From Saprospiraceae bacterium (GTDB taxonomy: Bacteria > Bacteroidota > Bacteroidia > Chitinophagales > Saprospiraceae): 64,000 nt of DNA. Under the pieces are notes generated by a model. It had not been told where the DNA came from. It saw only the letters and a program-made list of their open reading frames with translations, and searched no databases. The translations under genes were made by a program, and so were the position numbers. Of this stretch, positions 28,725 through 36,637 are shown piece after piece. Position 1 is the stretch's first letter; every line of letters begins with the position of its first letter. The stretch spans positions 124,001-188,000 of the forward strand of contig JADJYH010000003.1 of NCBI GenBank assembly GCA_016719855.1. Direction: 5' to 3'.

Positions 28725-28773
28725 TTTTTAAGATTGATTTTGATGTGGAAAAAGAGGGCGAAAGGTAGGGAAA

Positions 28774-28790
28774 GTTGCACGATGTGCAAC
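28774..28790. promoter_or_regulatory. perfect 7-bp inverted repeat next to the tricorn promoter
   Basis: GTTGCAC-GAT-GTGCAAC lies immediately upstream of the proposed -7 box, in a position suited to a dimeric regulator. Confidence 0.4.
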
Positions 28791-28816
28791 AATTGCGGTT
28801 TGTGTAGGAGGAAGAA

Positions 28817-28850
28817 AAACGACGACAGGATTCATATCCCGTCGTCGTTT
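28817..28850 (-). terminator. hairpin terminator after the DUF4231 gene
   Basis: AAACGACGACAGGATTCATA continues to a matching GTCGTCGTTT arm: 10-bp outer stem plus an inner GGA/TCC. Confidence 0.75.
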
Positions 28851-28933
28851 ATGTTTAGCAATAAAAGTTAACCTCAACCATCCATTTTTCAATTCCGAAG
28901 GAAGGTCGTTCGGCCATGTTACCATGCTGGAGG

Positions 28934-29785
28934 TCACATGCCAGCTTCTTCCTCGGTGTCGTTGGTTGGAGGAGGGGAATCTGTGTTGTTGGCATCCTCG
29001 TCCGCTGGCGGCGGGTTTTCACCACTTGGCGGGTTGGCAGGCGGAGTTTCGCCGCCGCCAGCCGGTGGATTGTCACCACTTGGCGGGTTAGCTGGAGGAG
29101 GTGTGCCCCCGCCAGTTGGTGGTTTGGTCGGAGGTGGTGGTTGTACGGGGCCTATTTTGTACTTGTCCATAAAGCTCTGCATGGCTTTTTGGATTTCATC
29201 GGACATCTCGGCTTTTTCCTTTTGGCGGGTCACTTCGGCCCAGCGGTTGTTCTGGTTGGCCATGAGGACTTCGACGTTGCCCACCAGCTTTGAGAAGGCA
29301 GCTTCGCCTGCGAGGCCGGCATAGTCGCCCCCTTTTCCAAGGAAATAGGAAAACTCCTGCTTGAGCTGTTCCGCTGTTACCCGGTAGTCAATATAAAGTT
29401 CCTGGCTTTTCATCAGCGAGTTGAAGCCTTCGAGCACGGCGATGATTACCCCGGCGGCACCGACCAATATTTTCACCGCTAAATCTATGGCATCATTTGT
29501 TGCCGGGGTTGCGCTGATATTGAGTCCGATAAGCCCAACCAAAAAAGGAATAGAAGCTGAAAGGATGATGACAATCTTCCGGTATTTCTCCCATTTCCTT
29601 TTGAAATAACTGCTCTTTTTGTCGTACCAGATGAGTTGGTCGCCCAGCCGGTTGATGAGGTAATTGCTCAAGTAACTCGGTGCATTGTGATAGTCCTTTA
29701 AAAAATCACGCAGCATCTGAATGGGGTCGTACTCAGGTCTCATTGCTGGCGCTTGGGATTGAGAATTAATGGTGTTGTTTGCCAT
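28934..29785 (-). CDS. DUF4231 (SLATT-type) two-span membrane protein with Pro-rich tail
   Basis: 283 residues. The N-terminal region (residues 15-65) includes LSNYLINRLGDQLIWYDKKS, then two adjacent membrane spans (IVIILSASIPFLVGLIGLNI and VKILVGAAGVIIAVLEGFNS) and a helical segment (YRVTAEQLKQEFSYFLGKGG), the DUF4231/SLATT layout. SLATT proteins are predicted pore-formers, several associated with nucleotide-signalling defence systems. Residues 210-283 are a Pro/Gly/Asn/Glu repeat tail (PPPPTKPPTGGGTPPPANPP). No SMODS/cGAS-like or other effector partner lies alongside, so a defence role is only a possibility. Confidence 0.8.
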   Translation of the reverse strand: MANNTINSQSQAPAMRPEYDPIQMLRDFLKDYHNAPSYLSNYLINRLGDQLIWYDKKSSYFKRKWEKYRKIVIILSASIPFLVGLIGLNISATPATNDAIDLAVKILVGAAGVIIAVLEGFNSLMKSQELYIDYRVTAEQLKQEFSYFLGKGGDYAGLAGEAAFSKLVGNVEVLMANQNNRWAEVTRQKEKAEMSDEIQKAMQSFMDKYKIGPVQPPPPTKPPTGGGTPPPANPPSGDNPPAGGGETPPANPPSGENPPPADEDANNTDSPPPTNDTEEEAGM

Positions 29786-29978
29786 GATTTTTGATTTTAT
29801 TTTGTCGGTGCAATATAGGTTTTATCAGAATAGTCTCTCCGTTTTCTTAAACTTGAATAATTCTCAGACCAACATTTTTTCCACTGGGTAAACTGGTGTT
29901 TTTGGGAGTTGTCTTGTGCGAAGACATTTTCTTCGGCAAGTCGTCATTTCGGATTAAGTTTGGCCAGCAGTTCGTTAA

Positions 29979-30006
29979 GCGATAGGATTGCCGGCAATCC
30001 TATCGC
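29979..30006. promoter_or_regulatory. 28-bp perfect palindrome ahead of the EamA gene
   Basis: GCGATAGGATTGCC joined directly to its reverse complement. It lies 83 bases before the preferred ATG of the transporter gene, inside a formally open frame beginning at a TTG. It argues for a leader or operator rather than coding sequence. Confidence 0.5.
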
Positions 30007-30088
30007 CATCGCACTTAACACCAAATCAAAAGCTACCGACCATCGAGCCATCCAAGCCATCCAAGTTCTTTCCGTTAGCGTCATCCGC

Positions 30089-30943
30089 ATGTTTTGGGCG
30101 GTGGTGTTCTTTTCCATCATGAACGCCACCATCAAAGGGGTGGAGGGCTTGCCAACGATGGAAATCGTCTTTTTTCGCTGCGTGATTTCCATCCTTTTCA
30201 GCGTTTTCTGGCTGCGGCATGTGAAAGTTTCGTGGCGGGGCACGCACACGCTGCGATTGGTGGGCAGGGGGCTGGCGGGCACCACGGCGCTGTACTTCTT
30301 TTTCCTTACCATCCAAAACATGCCGCTGGCCTCGGCGGTGACCATCGGCTACACCTCCCCCATCTTCACGGCGCTCTTGGCAGTGCTGTTTCTGAAAGAA
30401 AAAATGCGGCCCGTGCAATGGCTGTTCTTCGGGGTGTCGTTCCTCGGCGTGGTGGCGCTCAAGGGCTTCGATGAACGGGTATCGTGGCTGTACTTGGGCG
30501 TAGGTTTGCTTGCTGCCGCAATGTCCGGCGTGGCCTACGTGCTGGTGCGCAGCCTCACGGGCAAGGAGCACCCGCTGGTGGTGGTTTTTTATTTCCAGTT
30601 GGTGGGCACAGTGGTCGGCGGTGCGTTCACGGTGTTCAACTTCAAAATGCCGCACGGTTGGGACTGGCTACTGCTGCTGGTAACTGGGGCTTGCGCCCAT
30701 TTTGGGCAAATCTATCTCACGCTGGCCTTGCAGGGCGAAAAGGTGGGCGTGGTGTCGAGCCTCAACTTTTTGGGGGCCATTTTTGCCACCATTTTCGGCA
30801 TCCTTTTTTTTAGGGAGCACCTGACGCTGGGCAACGTGCTGGCCATGCTGCTCGTCATCGCTGGGGTGCTGCTCAACATCTGGGCGAACGCAAAGGGAGG
30901 CACGGGCGTACGGCGGTGGGTGACAAATTTGTTGTCGAAGTGA
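30089..30943 (+). CDS. EamA/DMT-family transporter
   Basis: About 285 residues with ten predicted spans and the two-fold EamA repeat: first half MFWAVVFFSIMNATIKGVEG through ASAVTIGYTSPIFTALLAVL, second half LYLGVGLLAAAMSGVAYVLV through LNFLGAIFATIFGILFFREH. Drug/metabolite exporters of this type move small metabolites out of the cytoplasm; the substrate cannot be told. The ATG at 30089 is chosen because the family normally starts just before span 1. The frame extends to a TTG at 29909, but that stretch includes the 28-bp palindrome. Confidence 0.88.
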   Translation: MFWAVVFFSIMNATIKGVEGLPTMEIVFFRCVISILFSVFWLRHVKVSWRGTHTLRLVGRGLAGTTALYFFFLTIQNMPLASAVTIGYTSPIFTALLAVLFLKEKMRPVQWLFFGVSFLGVVALKGFDERVSWLYLGVGLLAAAMSGVAYVLVRSLTGKEHPLVVVFYFQLVGTVVGGAFTVFNFKMPHGWDWLLLLVTGACAHFGQIYLTLALQGEKVGVVSSLNFLGAIFATIFGILFFREHLTLGNVLAMLLVIAGVLLNIWANAKGGTGVRRWVTNLLSK

Positions 30944-30996
30944 GCGGCCTACCAGCGAATCCAGCAAAATTTGGTGTCTTTGAAGAAAAAATACGC

Positions 30997-31341
30997 ATGA
31001 AAAAATCAATCTTTTTAGTTTTTATTGCCCTCTTTTTATTCGCTTGCAAAGACGATGACAAGCTTGATTTGCCGGAAGGCACGCCAACGTGTATTCGAGA
31101 TGGGATAAAGTCTTTTAAAAGATATGAAGCCTTTTGTGAAGGCTTCCAAGTTTCTAGCTTTGATACCCAAATAGGCAAGATTTATGTTTTTCCACACGGT
31201 GATTGCATAGCTGATGGAGGAACCCGCTACCTTGATTCATCCTGCAACCAAATCTGCAATATTGGCGGTTGGGGGTATGACTGCATGGCTGGTTTCGATA
31301 CCTTGGTTTTTGAAAATGAAGAAATTCTCTGGCACAACTAA
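30997..31341 (+). CDS. small lipoprotein, DUF6970-like
   Basis: 115 residues. ATG 30997 gives MKKSIFLVFIALFLFACKDD, a lipoprotein signal with Cys at 17. The mature part has the pattern CIRDGIKSFKR, IGKIYVFPHGDC and LDSSCNQICNIGGWGYDC, similar to the short Cys-containing DUF6970 lipoproteins of Bacteroidota (from memory). Seven bases upstream of the SUI1 gene on the same strand. Function unknown. Confidence 0.7.
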   Translation: MKKSIFLVFIALFLFACKDDDKLDLPEGTPTCIRDGIKSFKRYEAFCEGFQVSSFDTQIGKIYVFPHGDCIADGGTRYLDSSCNQICNIGGWGYDCMAGFDTLVFENEEILWHN

Positions 31342-31348
31342 TTAGCAC

Positions 31349-31699
31349 ATGAGCAAGAACAAAAAGCCCGACCAGTTCGGCTTCGTCTTTTCCACCAATC
31401 CCGATTTCGGTTTTCAACAGGAGGAACCGGAGCAGGCTGTTGACCTGCCAAATACCCAGCAACTGCTAAAAATCTGGCTCGACCGCAAGCAGCGAAAGGG
31501 CAAGGAAGTGACGCTCATCACGGGTTTCGTTGGTAGCGAAGATTCGCTGGAGGCGCTGGCCAAGGCGCTCAAAACCAAGTGCGGCGTAGGCGGCGCTGCC
31601 AAGGACGGCGAGATACTGCTGCAAGGCGACCACCGAGACAAGGTGCTGGCCTACCTGCTGGAAAAAGGCTACTCGAAGGCGAAAAAAGCTGGGGGATAG
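31349..31699 (+). CDS. translation initiation factor SUI1/eIF1 homologue (YciH type)
   Basis: 116 residues; residues 45-112 are the SUI1 fold: DRKQRKGKEVTLITGFVGSE, ALKTKCGVGGAAKDGEILLQ and GDHRDKVLAYLLEKGYSKAK. Bacterial YciH-type proteins bind the 30S subunit and affect start-site fidelity. The N-terminal 40 residues are a variable tail. The stop (31697-31699) sits at the foot of a terminator hairpin. Confidence 0.9.
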   Translation: MSKNKKPDQFGFVFSTNPDFGFQQEEPEQAVDLPNTQQLLKIWLDRKQRKGKEVTLITGFVGSEDSLEALAKALKTKCGVGGAAKDGEILLQGDHRDKVLAYLLEKGYSKAKKAGG

Positions 31700-31755
31700 T
31701 TATGAGATATGAGTTATGAGTACGTCGCCAAACTCATAGCTCATATCTCATAACT
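31698..31755. terminator. ATGAGTT microrepeat hairpin shared by two convergent genes
   Basis: GTTATGAGATATGAGTTATG pairs with CTCATAGCTCATATCTCATAAC. It touches the SUI1 stop on one side and the prmC stop (31741) on the other, so part of it is coding for prmC. Confidence 0.75.
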
Positions 31756-32608
31756 CCCAACTCTTCTGCCGCAAATCATCCTGTCCCTTTTGTTCAAATC
31801 CTGCTTGGTCTCGATGTCCACATAGCCCAGCTTTTTCAAAATCTCTGTTGAAATTGGCACGTAGAACTCGTTGGTTTCCAAAAACAGCCAACCGCCAGGG
31901 TTCAGGTGCTTGACGCCAAACTCTCCGATTTTCTTGACGAAACGCTGTGCATCGTTGCCGCCTGCAAACAAGGCGAGGTGCGGCTCATAATCCACCACGT
32001 TTTTTGGGCAAAATGGGTCGTTCGTCCTGCGTCACGTAAGGCGGATTACTCACGATGAGGTCGAACTTGGGCAGTGCCTTCCAGGCTTTTTTATCCAAAA
32101 TATTTACTTCGTAAAAATGCACGTCAGCATGGAGATTCCTGGCGTTTTCGGTGGCGACTTCGAGGGCGGCGGTGCTCACGTCTAGGGCATGAACATCAAG
32201 GTCGGGCCTGCGTTTTTTGATGCTGATGGGGATGCAGCCACTCCCCGTTCCGATGTCGAGGATGCTGCGGATTTCGGGGTGCTGCCTCGCTGTTTCCAGC
32301 ACCCAATGCACGGACTCCTCCGTCTCGGGGCGGGGTATCAGCACGGCGGGTGTCACCTTGAACCGATAGCCGTAAAATGCAGCCTGCCCCATCACGTACT
32401 GCACCGGTTCGTTGGCCAAGAGTCGTTGGATTATGGAATCGAGATGGATTTCCTGCTCTTTCGTCAGCTTGATTTTAGCGGAAATTTGGCTCGGCTTGAT
32501 GCCGAAAGCATCCTCCAAAACGATGGAGGCAATGCTGACGGACTCGCCGGGGTCGTAGATGTCGAGCAGCGGTTGTACGATATGCTTGAGGGCTTGGGCA
32601 GCGGTCAT
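31741..32608 (-). CDS. prmC: peptide chain release factor N5-glutamine methyltransferase (one frameshift)
   Basis: Methylates the Gln of the GGQ motif in release factors RF1/RF2 using SAM. The N-terminal helical domain (VQYVMGQAAFYGYRFKVTPA, VLIPRPETEE) is followed by SAM motif I ILDIGTGSGCIPISI and the catalytic NPPY (LIVSNPPYVTQDERPILP). The frame breaks at a six-base T/A run near 32000 and continues as VDYEPHLALFAGGNDAQRFV to the end. Total about 285 residues, normal for the family. Confidence 0.93.
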
Positions 32609-32789
32609 TTTGAAGATAGATTTTTGTTGGAGGCTTTAATTTTTGCGCAAAATTGATAAAATCCTTCACTTTTTCGCGCACCCCCCGGGGGGCCGCCGTG
32701 AGGCGTAAGCAGAAAACTAAAACCGCCACCTTGAATTTTAAAACCGCCAAAACCAGGTTCCAACCACCGCAATCGATCCGCAATCCGCA

Positions 32790-33365
32790 ATCGTCTTCGC
32801 CACTGGCAATCCCAACAAAATCAGGGAAGTGAACGACCTGCTCGCTGGGCTGCTTGAGGTCCAAGGTTTGGCCGACATCGGCTGCCCGCTCGACCTGCCC
32901 GAAACCAGCCCGACCATCCCCGAAAACGCCTTGCAAAAAGCTCGGTACGTTTACGAAAACTTCGGCGTGAACTGCTTTTCGGAGGATACCGGACTCGAAA
33001 TCGAGGCGCTGGGCGGCGAGCCGGGCGTGCTGTCCGCCCGCTACGCGGGAGAAGGGAGAGAGGCTGAGGCAAACATGCAGTTGGTGCTGCAAAAAATGGC
33101 GGGCGTGGAGAGCCGAAAGGCTCGTTTTTACACCGTCATTGCTTTGATTTTGGACGGGCAGGAGCACTTGTTCGAGGGCATTGCCGAAGGCACCATCCGG
33201 CACGAGAAATCGGGTACGGACGGCTTTGGCTACGACCCAATTTTCCAGCCGGTCGGTTTTGGTGCTACTTTTGCCGAACTGACGAAAGCGGAAAAGAACG
33301 CCATCAGCCACCGAGGCAAGGCAGTGCGCAAGCTGATAGATTTTTTGACAAGCCTAAATCCTTGA
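32790..33365 (+). CDS. rdgB: XTP/dITP diphosphatase (start unclear)
   Basis: House-cleaning NTP pyrophosphatase of the HAM1/RdgB family, which removes ITP and XTP. Conserved blocks: IVFATGNPNKIREVNDLLAG (substrate loop, from 32790), FSEDTGLEIEALGGEPGVLS-ARYAG, and GTDGFGYDPIF near the C-terminus. The first canonical start is GTG 32829, which would remove the essential TGNPNK motif. The frame is open further upstream but no ATG is in phase, and the sequence there is the CCGCAATC microrepeat. Either a rare start is used or the true start codon has been lost to a repeat insertion or sequencing error. Confidence 0.9.
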   Translation: MVFATGNPNKIREVNDLLAGLLEVQGLADIGCPLDLPETSPTIPENALQKARYVYENFGVNCFSEDTGLEIEALGGEPGVLSARYAGEGREAEANMQLVLQKMAGVESRKARFYTVIALILDGQEHLFEGIAEGTIRHEKSGTDGFGYDPIFQPVGFGATFAELTKAEKNAISHRGKAVRKLIDFLTSLNP

Positions 33366-33382
33366 ATATCAACAAGAAAAAC

Positions 33383-33390
33383 TATTTTTG
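33383..33390 (+). promoter_or_regulatory. -7 box before the 33434 gene
   Basis: TATTTTTG fits TAnnTTTG and lies 43 bases before ATG 33434. Confidence 0.55.
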
Positions 33391-33433
33391 CTGTCTTTTC
33401 CAGCGCTTTTCACCGATTTAACAGCCCAGGATA

Positions 33434-34528
33434 ATGAATTCAGAGAATTTTCATGAATACGTCAAAAACCCCTCGATGCTCCACCAAGTGAGCTATCAGG
33501 AACTGAAGAGCCTTGTGCTCCAGTACCCGTATTCGCCCAACCTGCGCTACCTGCTGCTGCTCAAAAGCTTGTTTGACCAAAGCAAGGATTTCGACAAAAA
33601 CCAAGTGTTGGCTTCGTTGACCAGTCCCGACCGAAAAAGGCTTAGGCAATTGATCAAACAGTATTCCCGCCTCAAAGAGATGCAGGAAAATTATACGTTG
33701 AACGAGGATTTTCTGGAGCTGAAAGACCTGTCGGTACTGGAAGATTTGATCAACGAACCAGAAATCAAGGAAGCTGCTCCTCCAAAGGGGACAGGTATCG
33801 CCGGGGCTGCCGCGCCACCATCGCCCATCGTGTCCACTATCGAAGACCTTGACGAAGAGATTGAAGCGGAAAGTGACCTCAGCTTCCTGGAGGGGCTGTT
33901 TGAAGGAGCCAGCGGTGAGGCTACCAATGTCGGTGAGCCAGAACTTGCCGCTCCATCAGAACCGCAACCAGGGGGGGTGTCGGAGGGACCCAAGGAGGTA
34001 GATACTTCGCTCACGCTCGAAGACTTGATGGTGGAGCAAGCGTCGGAAACGACGGTTGAAATGCCGACAGACGAGACTGCTGCCGAAGAAATCATGCCTG
34101 AAATTGAAGTCGAAGTAGAGCCTGAGAATGCCGATGAGCCGAAGCCTCATGCTGCCGATATTCCACTTGAAATCACCAACGAAGCGGATATTCAACCAGC
34201 GCCCATGCCTCGGTCGTCGTTCAACGCTTGGCTGCGCCAGCTCAATCCGCCACAAGCCGGAATTTTGCAAACCGACTTGAAAGATATTTCGTTGAACAGC
34301 AAGCAGTTGCACCATCCGGAGGAAGAGAAGGAGACCTCGGCGAAACAGATTGCCGAACAAAGCGTAGAGGAGGACAAAGAAATCGCAAGCGAGACGCTGG
34401 CCCTGTTGCTCGAAAAACAGAAACTCTACGGCAAAGCAATTTCAATGTATCAACGTTTACAGTTGTTATATCCCGAAAAAAGCAGTTTATTTGCGGCCAA
34501 AATTGAAGAATTGAACAAGAAAATCTAA
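33434..34528 (+). CDS. conserved hypothetical protein upstream of secG
   Basis: 364 residues. The N-terminal 90 residues are helical (LHQVSYQELKSLVLQYPYSP, LRYLLLLKSLFDQSKDFDKN). The middle 100-260 is acidic, Pro/Glu-rich and probably disordered. The C-terminal 45 residues read like a TPR hairpin (ALLLEKQKLYGKAISMYQRL). No signal peptide. Genes of this shape stand next to secG in many Bacteroidota, which suggests an envelope-linked role, but no function is known to me. Confidence 0.75.
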   Translation: MNSENFHEYVKNPSMLHQVSYQELKSLVLQYPYSPNLRYLLLLKSLFDQSKDFDKNQVLASLTSPDRKRLRQLIKQYSRLKEMQENYTLNEDFLELKDLSVLEDLINEPEIKEAAPPKGTGIAGAAAPPSPIVSTIEDLDEEIEAESDLSFLEGLFEGASGEATNVGEPELAAPSEPQPGGVSEGPKEVDTSLTLEDLMVEQASETTVEMPTDETAAEEIMPEIEVEVEPENADEPKPHAADIPLEITNEADIQPAPMPRSSFNAWLRQLNPPQAGILQTDLKDISLNSKQLHHPEEEKETSAKQIAEQSVEEDKEIASETLALLLEKQKLYGKAISMYQRLQLLYPEKSSLFAAKIEELNKKI

Positions 34529-34535
34529 TTTAAGA

Positions 34536-34612
34536 AGTTAGACAATAGACATTAGACCATAGACCATGTCGGTTTTCATCTAATGTCAAATGTCTAAAAT
34601 TCTAAAGTCTAA
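34536..34612. repeat. AGACATT/ATGTCTA microrepeats before secG
   Basis: Tandem AGACA(A/T)TAGAC words at 34538-34566 are answered by inverted ATGTCAAATGTCTA and AAGTCTA words at 34582-34612. Confidence 0.55.
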
Positions 34613-34623
34613 AAATAATTACA

Positions 34624-34881
34624 ATGGTAGCAATGACTATTTTGATAGCAATCGTGGCATTCCTCCTGATTGCTGCTGTCTTGATTCAAAACCCAAAAGG
34701 CGGTGGCGTTGATGCCACTTTCGGCGCAGGTGCCAACCAGATGTTCGGCGTTGCAAAATCTGCCGACCTGATTGAAAAACTTACTTGGGGCCTTGCGGCA
34801 GCGCTGATAATCCTCTGTGTGCTTACGACGTTCATGTTGGGCGGTGGCGCTGTTGGGCCGGAGATTCAGTCAGCTGGATAA
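34624..34881 (+). CDS. secG: preprotein translocase subunit SecG
   Basis: 85 residues with two membrane spans (ILIAIVAFLLIAAVLIQNPK and LTWGLAAALIILCVLTTFML). The intervening cytoplasmic loop PKGGGVDATFGAGANQMFGV carries the conserved Gly-rich and FG signature of SecG. Part of the SecYEG channel. Start at ATG 34624; an ATG at 34633 is also possible. Confidence 0.93.
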   Translation: MVAMTILIAIVAFLLIAAVLIQNPKGGGVDATFGAGANQMFGVAKSADLIEKLTWGLAAALIILCVLTTFMLGGGAVGPEIQSAG

Positions 34882-34883
34882 GG

Positions 34884-35074
34884 TTGGAAATTGGGAAATT
34901 GGAAATTAGGGAATTTTACGATACTGATAATTTTCACTTCCCAGTTTTTAACTATAAAATTGATTATCAATAAAATAGCTCTGTGCTGCACAACGGCCAG
35001 AGCTATTTTTCGTAACTCAATCTGTTGTCATTCCCGAAGGGAACCACATTTCTAATTTCTAATTTCCCAATTTC
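34884..35074. repeat. AAATTGG microrepeat palindrome arms
   Basis: GGAAATTGGGAAATTGGAAA near 34887 is answered by TTTCTAATTTCTAATTTCCC near 35048. The 190-base gap between secG and the next gene holds nothing else I can support. Confidence 0.6.
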
Positions 35075-35743
35075 ATGAAAATAGCAGCCATTGTCCCAAT
35101 GCGGCACTCCAGCGAGCGAGTCGTTGGTAAAAACTACCGAGATTTTGCGGGCAAACCGCTTTACCACCATGTCGTGGAGAGCTTGCTGGCCTGTTCAGCC
35201 ATCAGTCAGGTCGTCATAGACACGGACAGCCCAGTGATTTTGGAGGATGCAGCCAAGCACTTCCCGACCGTCACGCTGTTGGAACGGCCAGCGCACCTGC
35301 GGGCGGGCGACATCCCGATGAACGACGTGCTGCTGAACACCATCAACCAACTCGACGCCGATTTTTTCCTGCAAACGCACAGCACCAACCCGCTGCTGAC
35401 CGCCGAATCCGTCAAAAGTGGCGTGGATATTTTCCTGAAAAACTATCCGATTTACGACTCATTGTTCAGTGTGACGAGACTCCAAACCCGCCTCTGGGAC
35501 GAGCTATCCCGTGCCGTGAACCACAATCCGAACATCCTGCTGCGCACCCAGGACCTGCCGCCGATTTACGAGGAGAACTCCTGCCTGTACATCTTCTCCA
35601 AAGAAATCCTCATGCGCAAGCACAACCGCATTGGCGACCGTCCCTACCTGCTCGAAATCTCCAAGGAGGAGGCGCAGGACATTGATGTGGAGATTGAATT
35701 TCGGATTGCGGAGTTTCTGTTCAAGGCGAGGCAAGGCGAATAG
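35075..35743 (+). CDS. cytidylyltransferase family protein (CMP-sugar synthetase-like)
   Basis: 222 residues; activates a nonulosonic or similar acid sugar with CTP. N-terminal nucleotide loop IAAIVPMRHSSERVVGKNYR, then AGKPLYHHVVESLLACSAIS, QVVIDTDSP and LQTHSTNPLLTAESV, the NeuA/KdsB-like Rossmann layout. Substrate is not certain: the P-loop-like motif fits acylneuraminate cytidylyltransferases. It stands alone without sialic- or legionaminic-acid synthesis genes in this window. Its last 37 codons recur, slightly changed, at 36522-36635. Confidence 0.85.
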   Translation: MKIAAIVPMRHSSERVVGKNYRDFAGKPLYHHVVESLLACSAISQVVIDTDSPVILEDAAKHFPTVTLLERPAHLRAGDIPMNDVLLNTINQLDADFFLQTHSTNPLLTAESVKSGVDIFLKNYPIYDSLFSVTRLQTRLWDELSRAVNHNPNILLRTQDLPPIYEENSCLYIFSKEILMRKHNRIGDRPYLLEISKEEAQDIDVEIEFRIAEFLFKARQGE

Positions 35744-35829
35744 AAAAGAATGCCATTTTTTTGAAACTGACATTCCTCCAACCCTGTTGATTGGAACAAA
35801 AACCACTATCTTGTGATAAATTTTTTCAA

Positions 35830-35964
35830 ATGACCGCCATCAAGAAAGCGCTTCACGAATTAATAGAGGTGACAACCGACGAGCGGTTGCTGAAAGCCGT
35901 TCATGTGATTTTGACATCGCAAAGCAAGGTATTTTGCGAAGCCAAAAACAGCCAAGGTAGGTAA
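35830..35964 (+). CDS. 44-residue ORF at the head of the toxin-antitoxin module
   Basis: MTAIKKALHELIEVTTDERL and 24 more residues, ending in TAG/TAA-rich sequence. The pattern (helix, D-E-R-L-L-K) is common in short Bacteroidota antitoxin-type ORFs, here apparently cut short. It may be the first part of the antitoxin gene, separated from the next ORF by a stop and a few bases. Confidence 0.45.
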   Translation: MTAIKKALHELIEVTTDERLLKAVHVILTSQSKVFCEAKNSQGR

Positions 35965-35979
35965 GGCTAAATAGAGAAA

Positions 35980-36120
35980 TTGGTTCTACCCAACGGTCGC
36001 ACAGTTCTTGTAACACTTGGCGACCCAACCGTTGACACTTCCGAGCTTTTTGGGATTTGGAAGGACACACCTGAAATAATAGAAACGCTGAGAAAAACAG
36101 CATGGGGGGGGCGGGCATGA
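35980..36120 (+). CDS. probable VapB-type antitoxin (start uncertain)
   Basis: 46 codons from TTG 35980: LVLPNGRTVLVTLGDPTVDT followed by SELFGIWKDTPEIIETLRKT. The C-terminal F-G-I-W-K-D...L-R-x-x-A-W pattern is typical of antitoxins partnered with PIN toxins. The stop overlaps the toxin's ATG (ATGA), indicating translational coupling. No canonical ATG; the in-phase frame opens at 35971. Confidence 0.55.
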   Translation: MVLPNGRTVLVTLGDPTVDTSELFGIWKDTPEIIETLRKTAWGGRA

Positions 36121-36506
36121 ACTACGTTATCTGCGATACGAACATTTTCGGACATTTTTTCATCGGGCATGAATCAACAGCCGCTGAAATACAACGGATT
36201 GGTGAGCGCAATATCTTGATATCGTCGGTTGCTTGGATGGAAATCATACGTGGAAGTGCCGACCGTAAAGCGCAGACTATCATTGAAAAACGAATTTCAA
36301 AATACACCATCGTTCACATTGATGAAAATATTTCACTCAGGGCAGCCGATTTGATTCAGACTTACCATCTCAGCCACGGATTGAACATTCCCGATGCGCT
36401 TATTGCTGCCACAGCCCTTGAACTTGAATTGGAGCTTTTCACCTATAACCTAAAGGATTTCAAATTCATCCCCAATATTCGTCTTTATCAGCCCGCAAAC
36501 CTGTAA
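36117..36506 (+). CDS. PIN-domain toxin (VapC family)
   Basis: 129 residues from ATG 36117. Predicted Mg-dependent ribonuclease. Acidic site residues: Asp7 (VICDTN), Glu42 (AWMEIIRG) and Asp93 (IPDALIAATAL), with a final conserved TYNLKDFKFIPNI. Normal length for VapC. Coupled to the preceding antitoxin ORF by a four-base overlap. Module is bracketed by the CMP-sugar synthetase gene and a fragment of its second copy. Confidence 0.88.
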   Translation: MNYVICDTNIFGHFFIGHESTAAEIQRIGERNILISSVAWMEIIRGSADRKAQTIIEKRISKYTIVHIDENISLRAADLIQTYHLSHGLNIPDALIAATALELELELFTYNLKDFKFIPNIRLYQPANL

Positions 36507-36521
36507 CCATTTATAGCTTGT

Positions 36522-36635
36522 ATCGGCGACCAACCCTACCTCCTCGAAATCTCGAAGGAAGAGGCGCAGGACATTGACGTGGAGATTGAATTTCGGATTG
36601 CGGAGTTTTTGTTCAAGGCGAGGCAAGGGGAGTAA
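36522..36635 (+). pseudogene. 3' fragment of a second CMP-sugar synthetase gene
   Basis: 37 codons (IGDQPYLLEISKEEAQDIDV and on to QGE plus TAA) that match the end of the gene at 35075-35743 with one amino-acid change and about ten silent base changes. No start or upstream part. Begins 16 bases after the PIN toxin stop. Confidence 0.85.
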
Positions 36636-36637
36636 GT

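Noticed and set aside
28934..29785. CBASS-like defence system around the DUF4231 protein
   Set aside because: No nucleotidyltransferase, nuclease, Cap2/Cap3 or other partner lies within 5 kb on either side.
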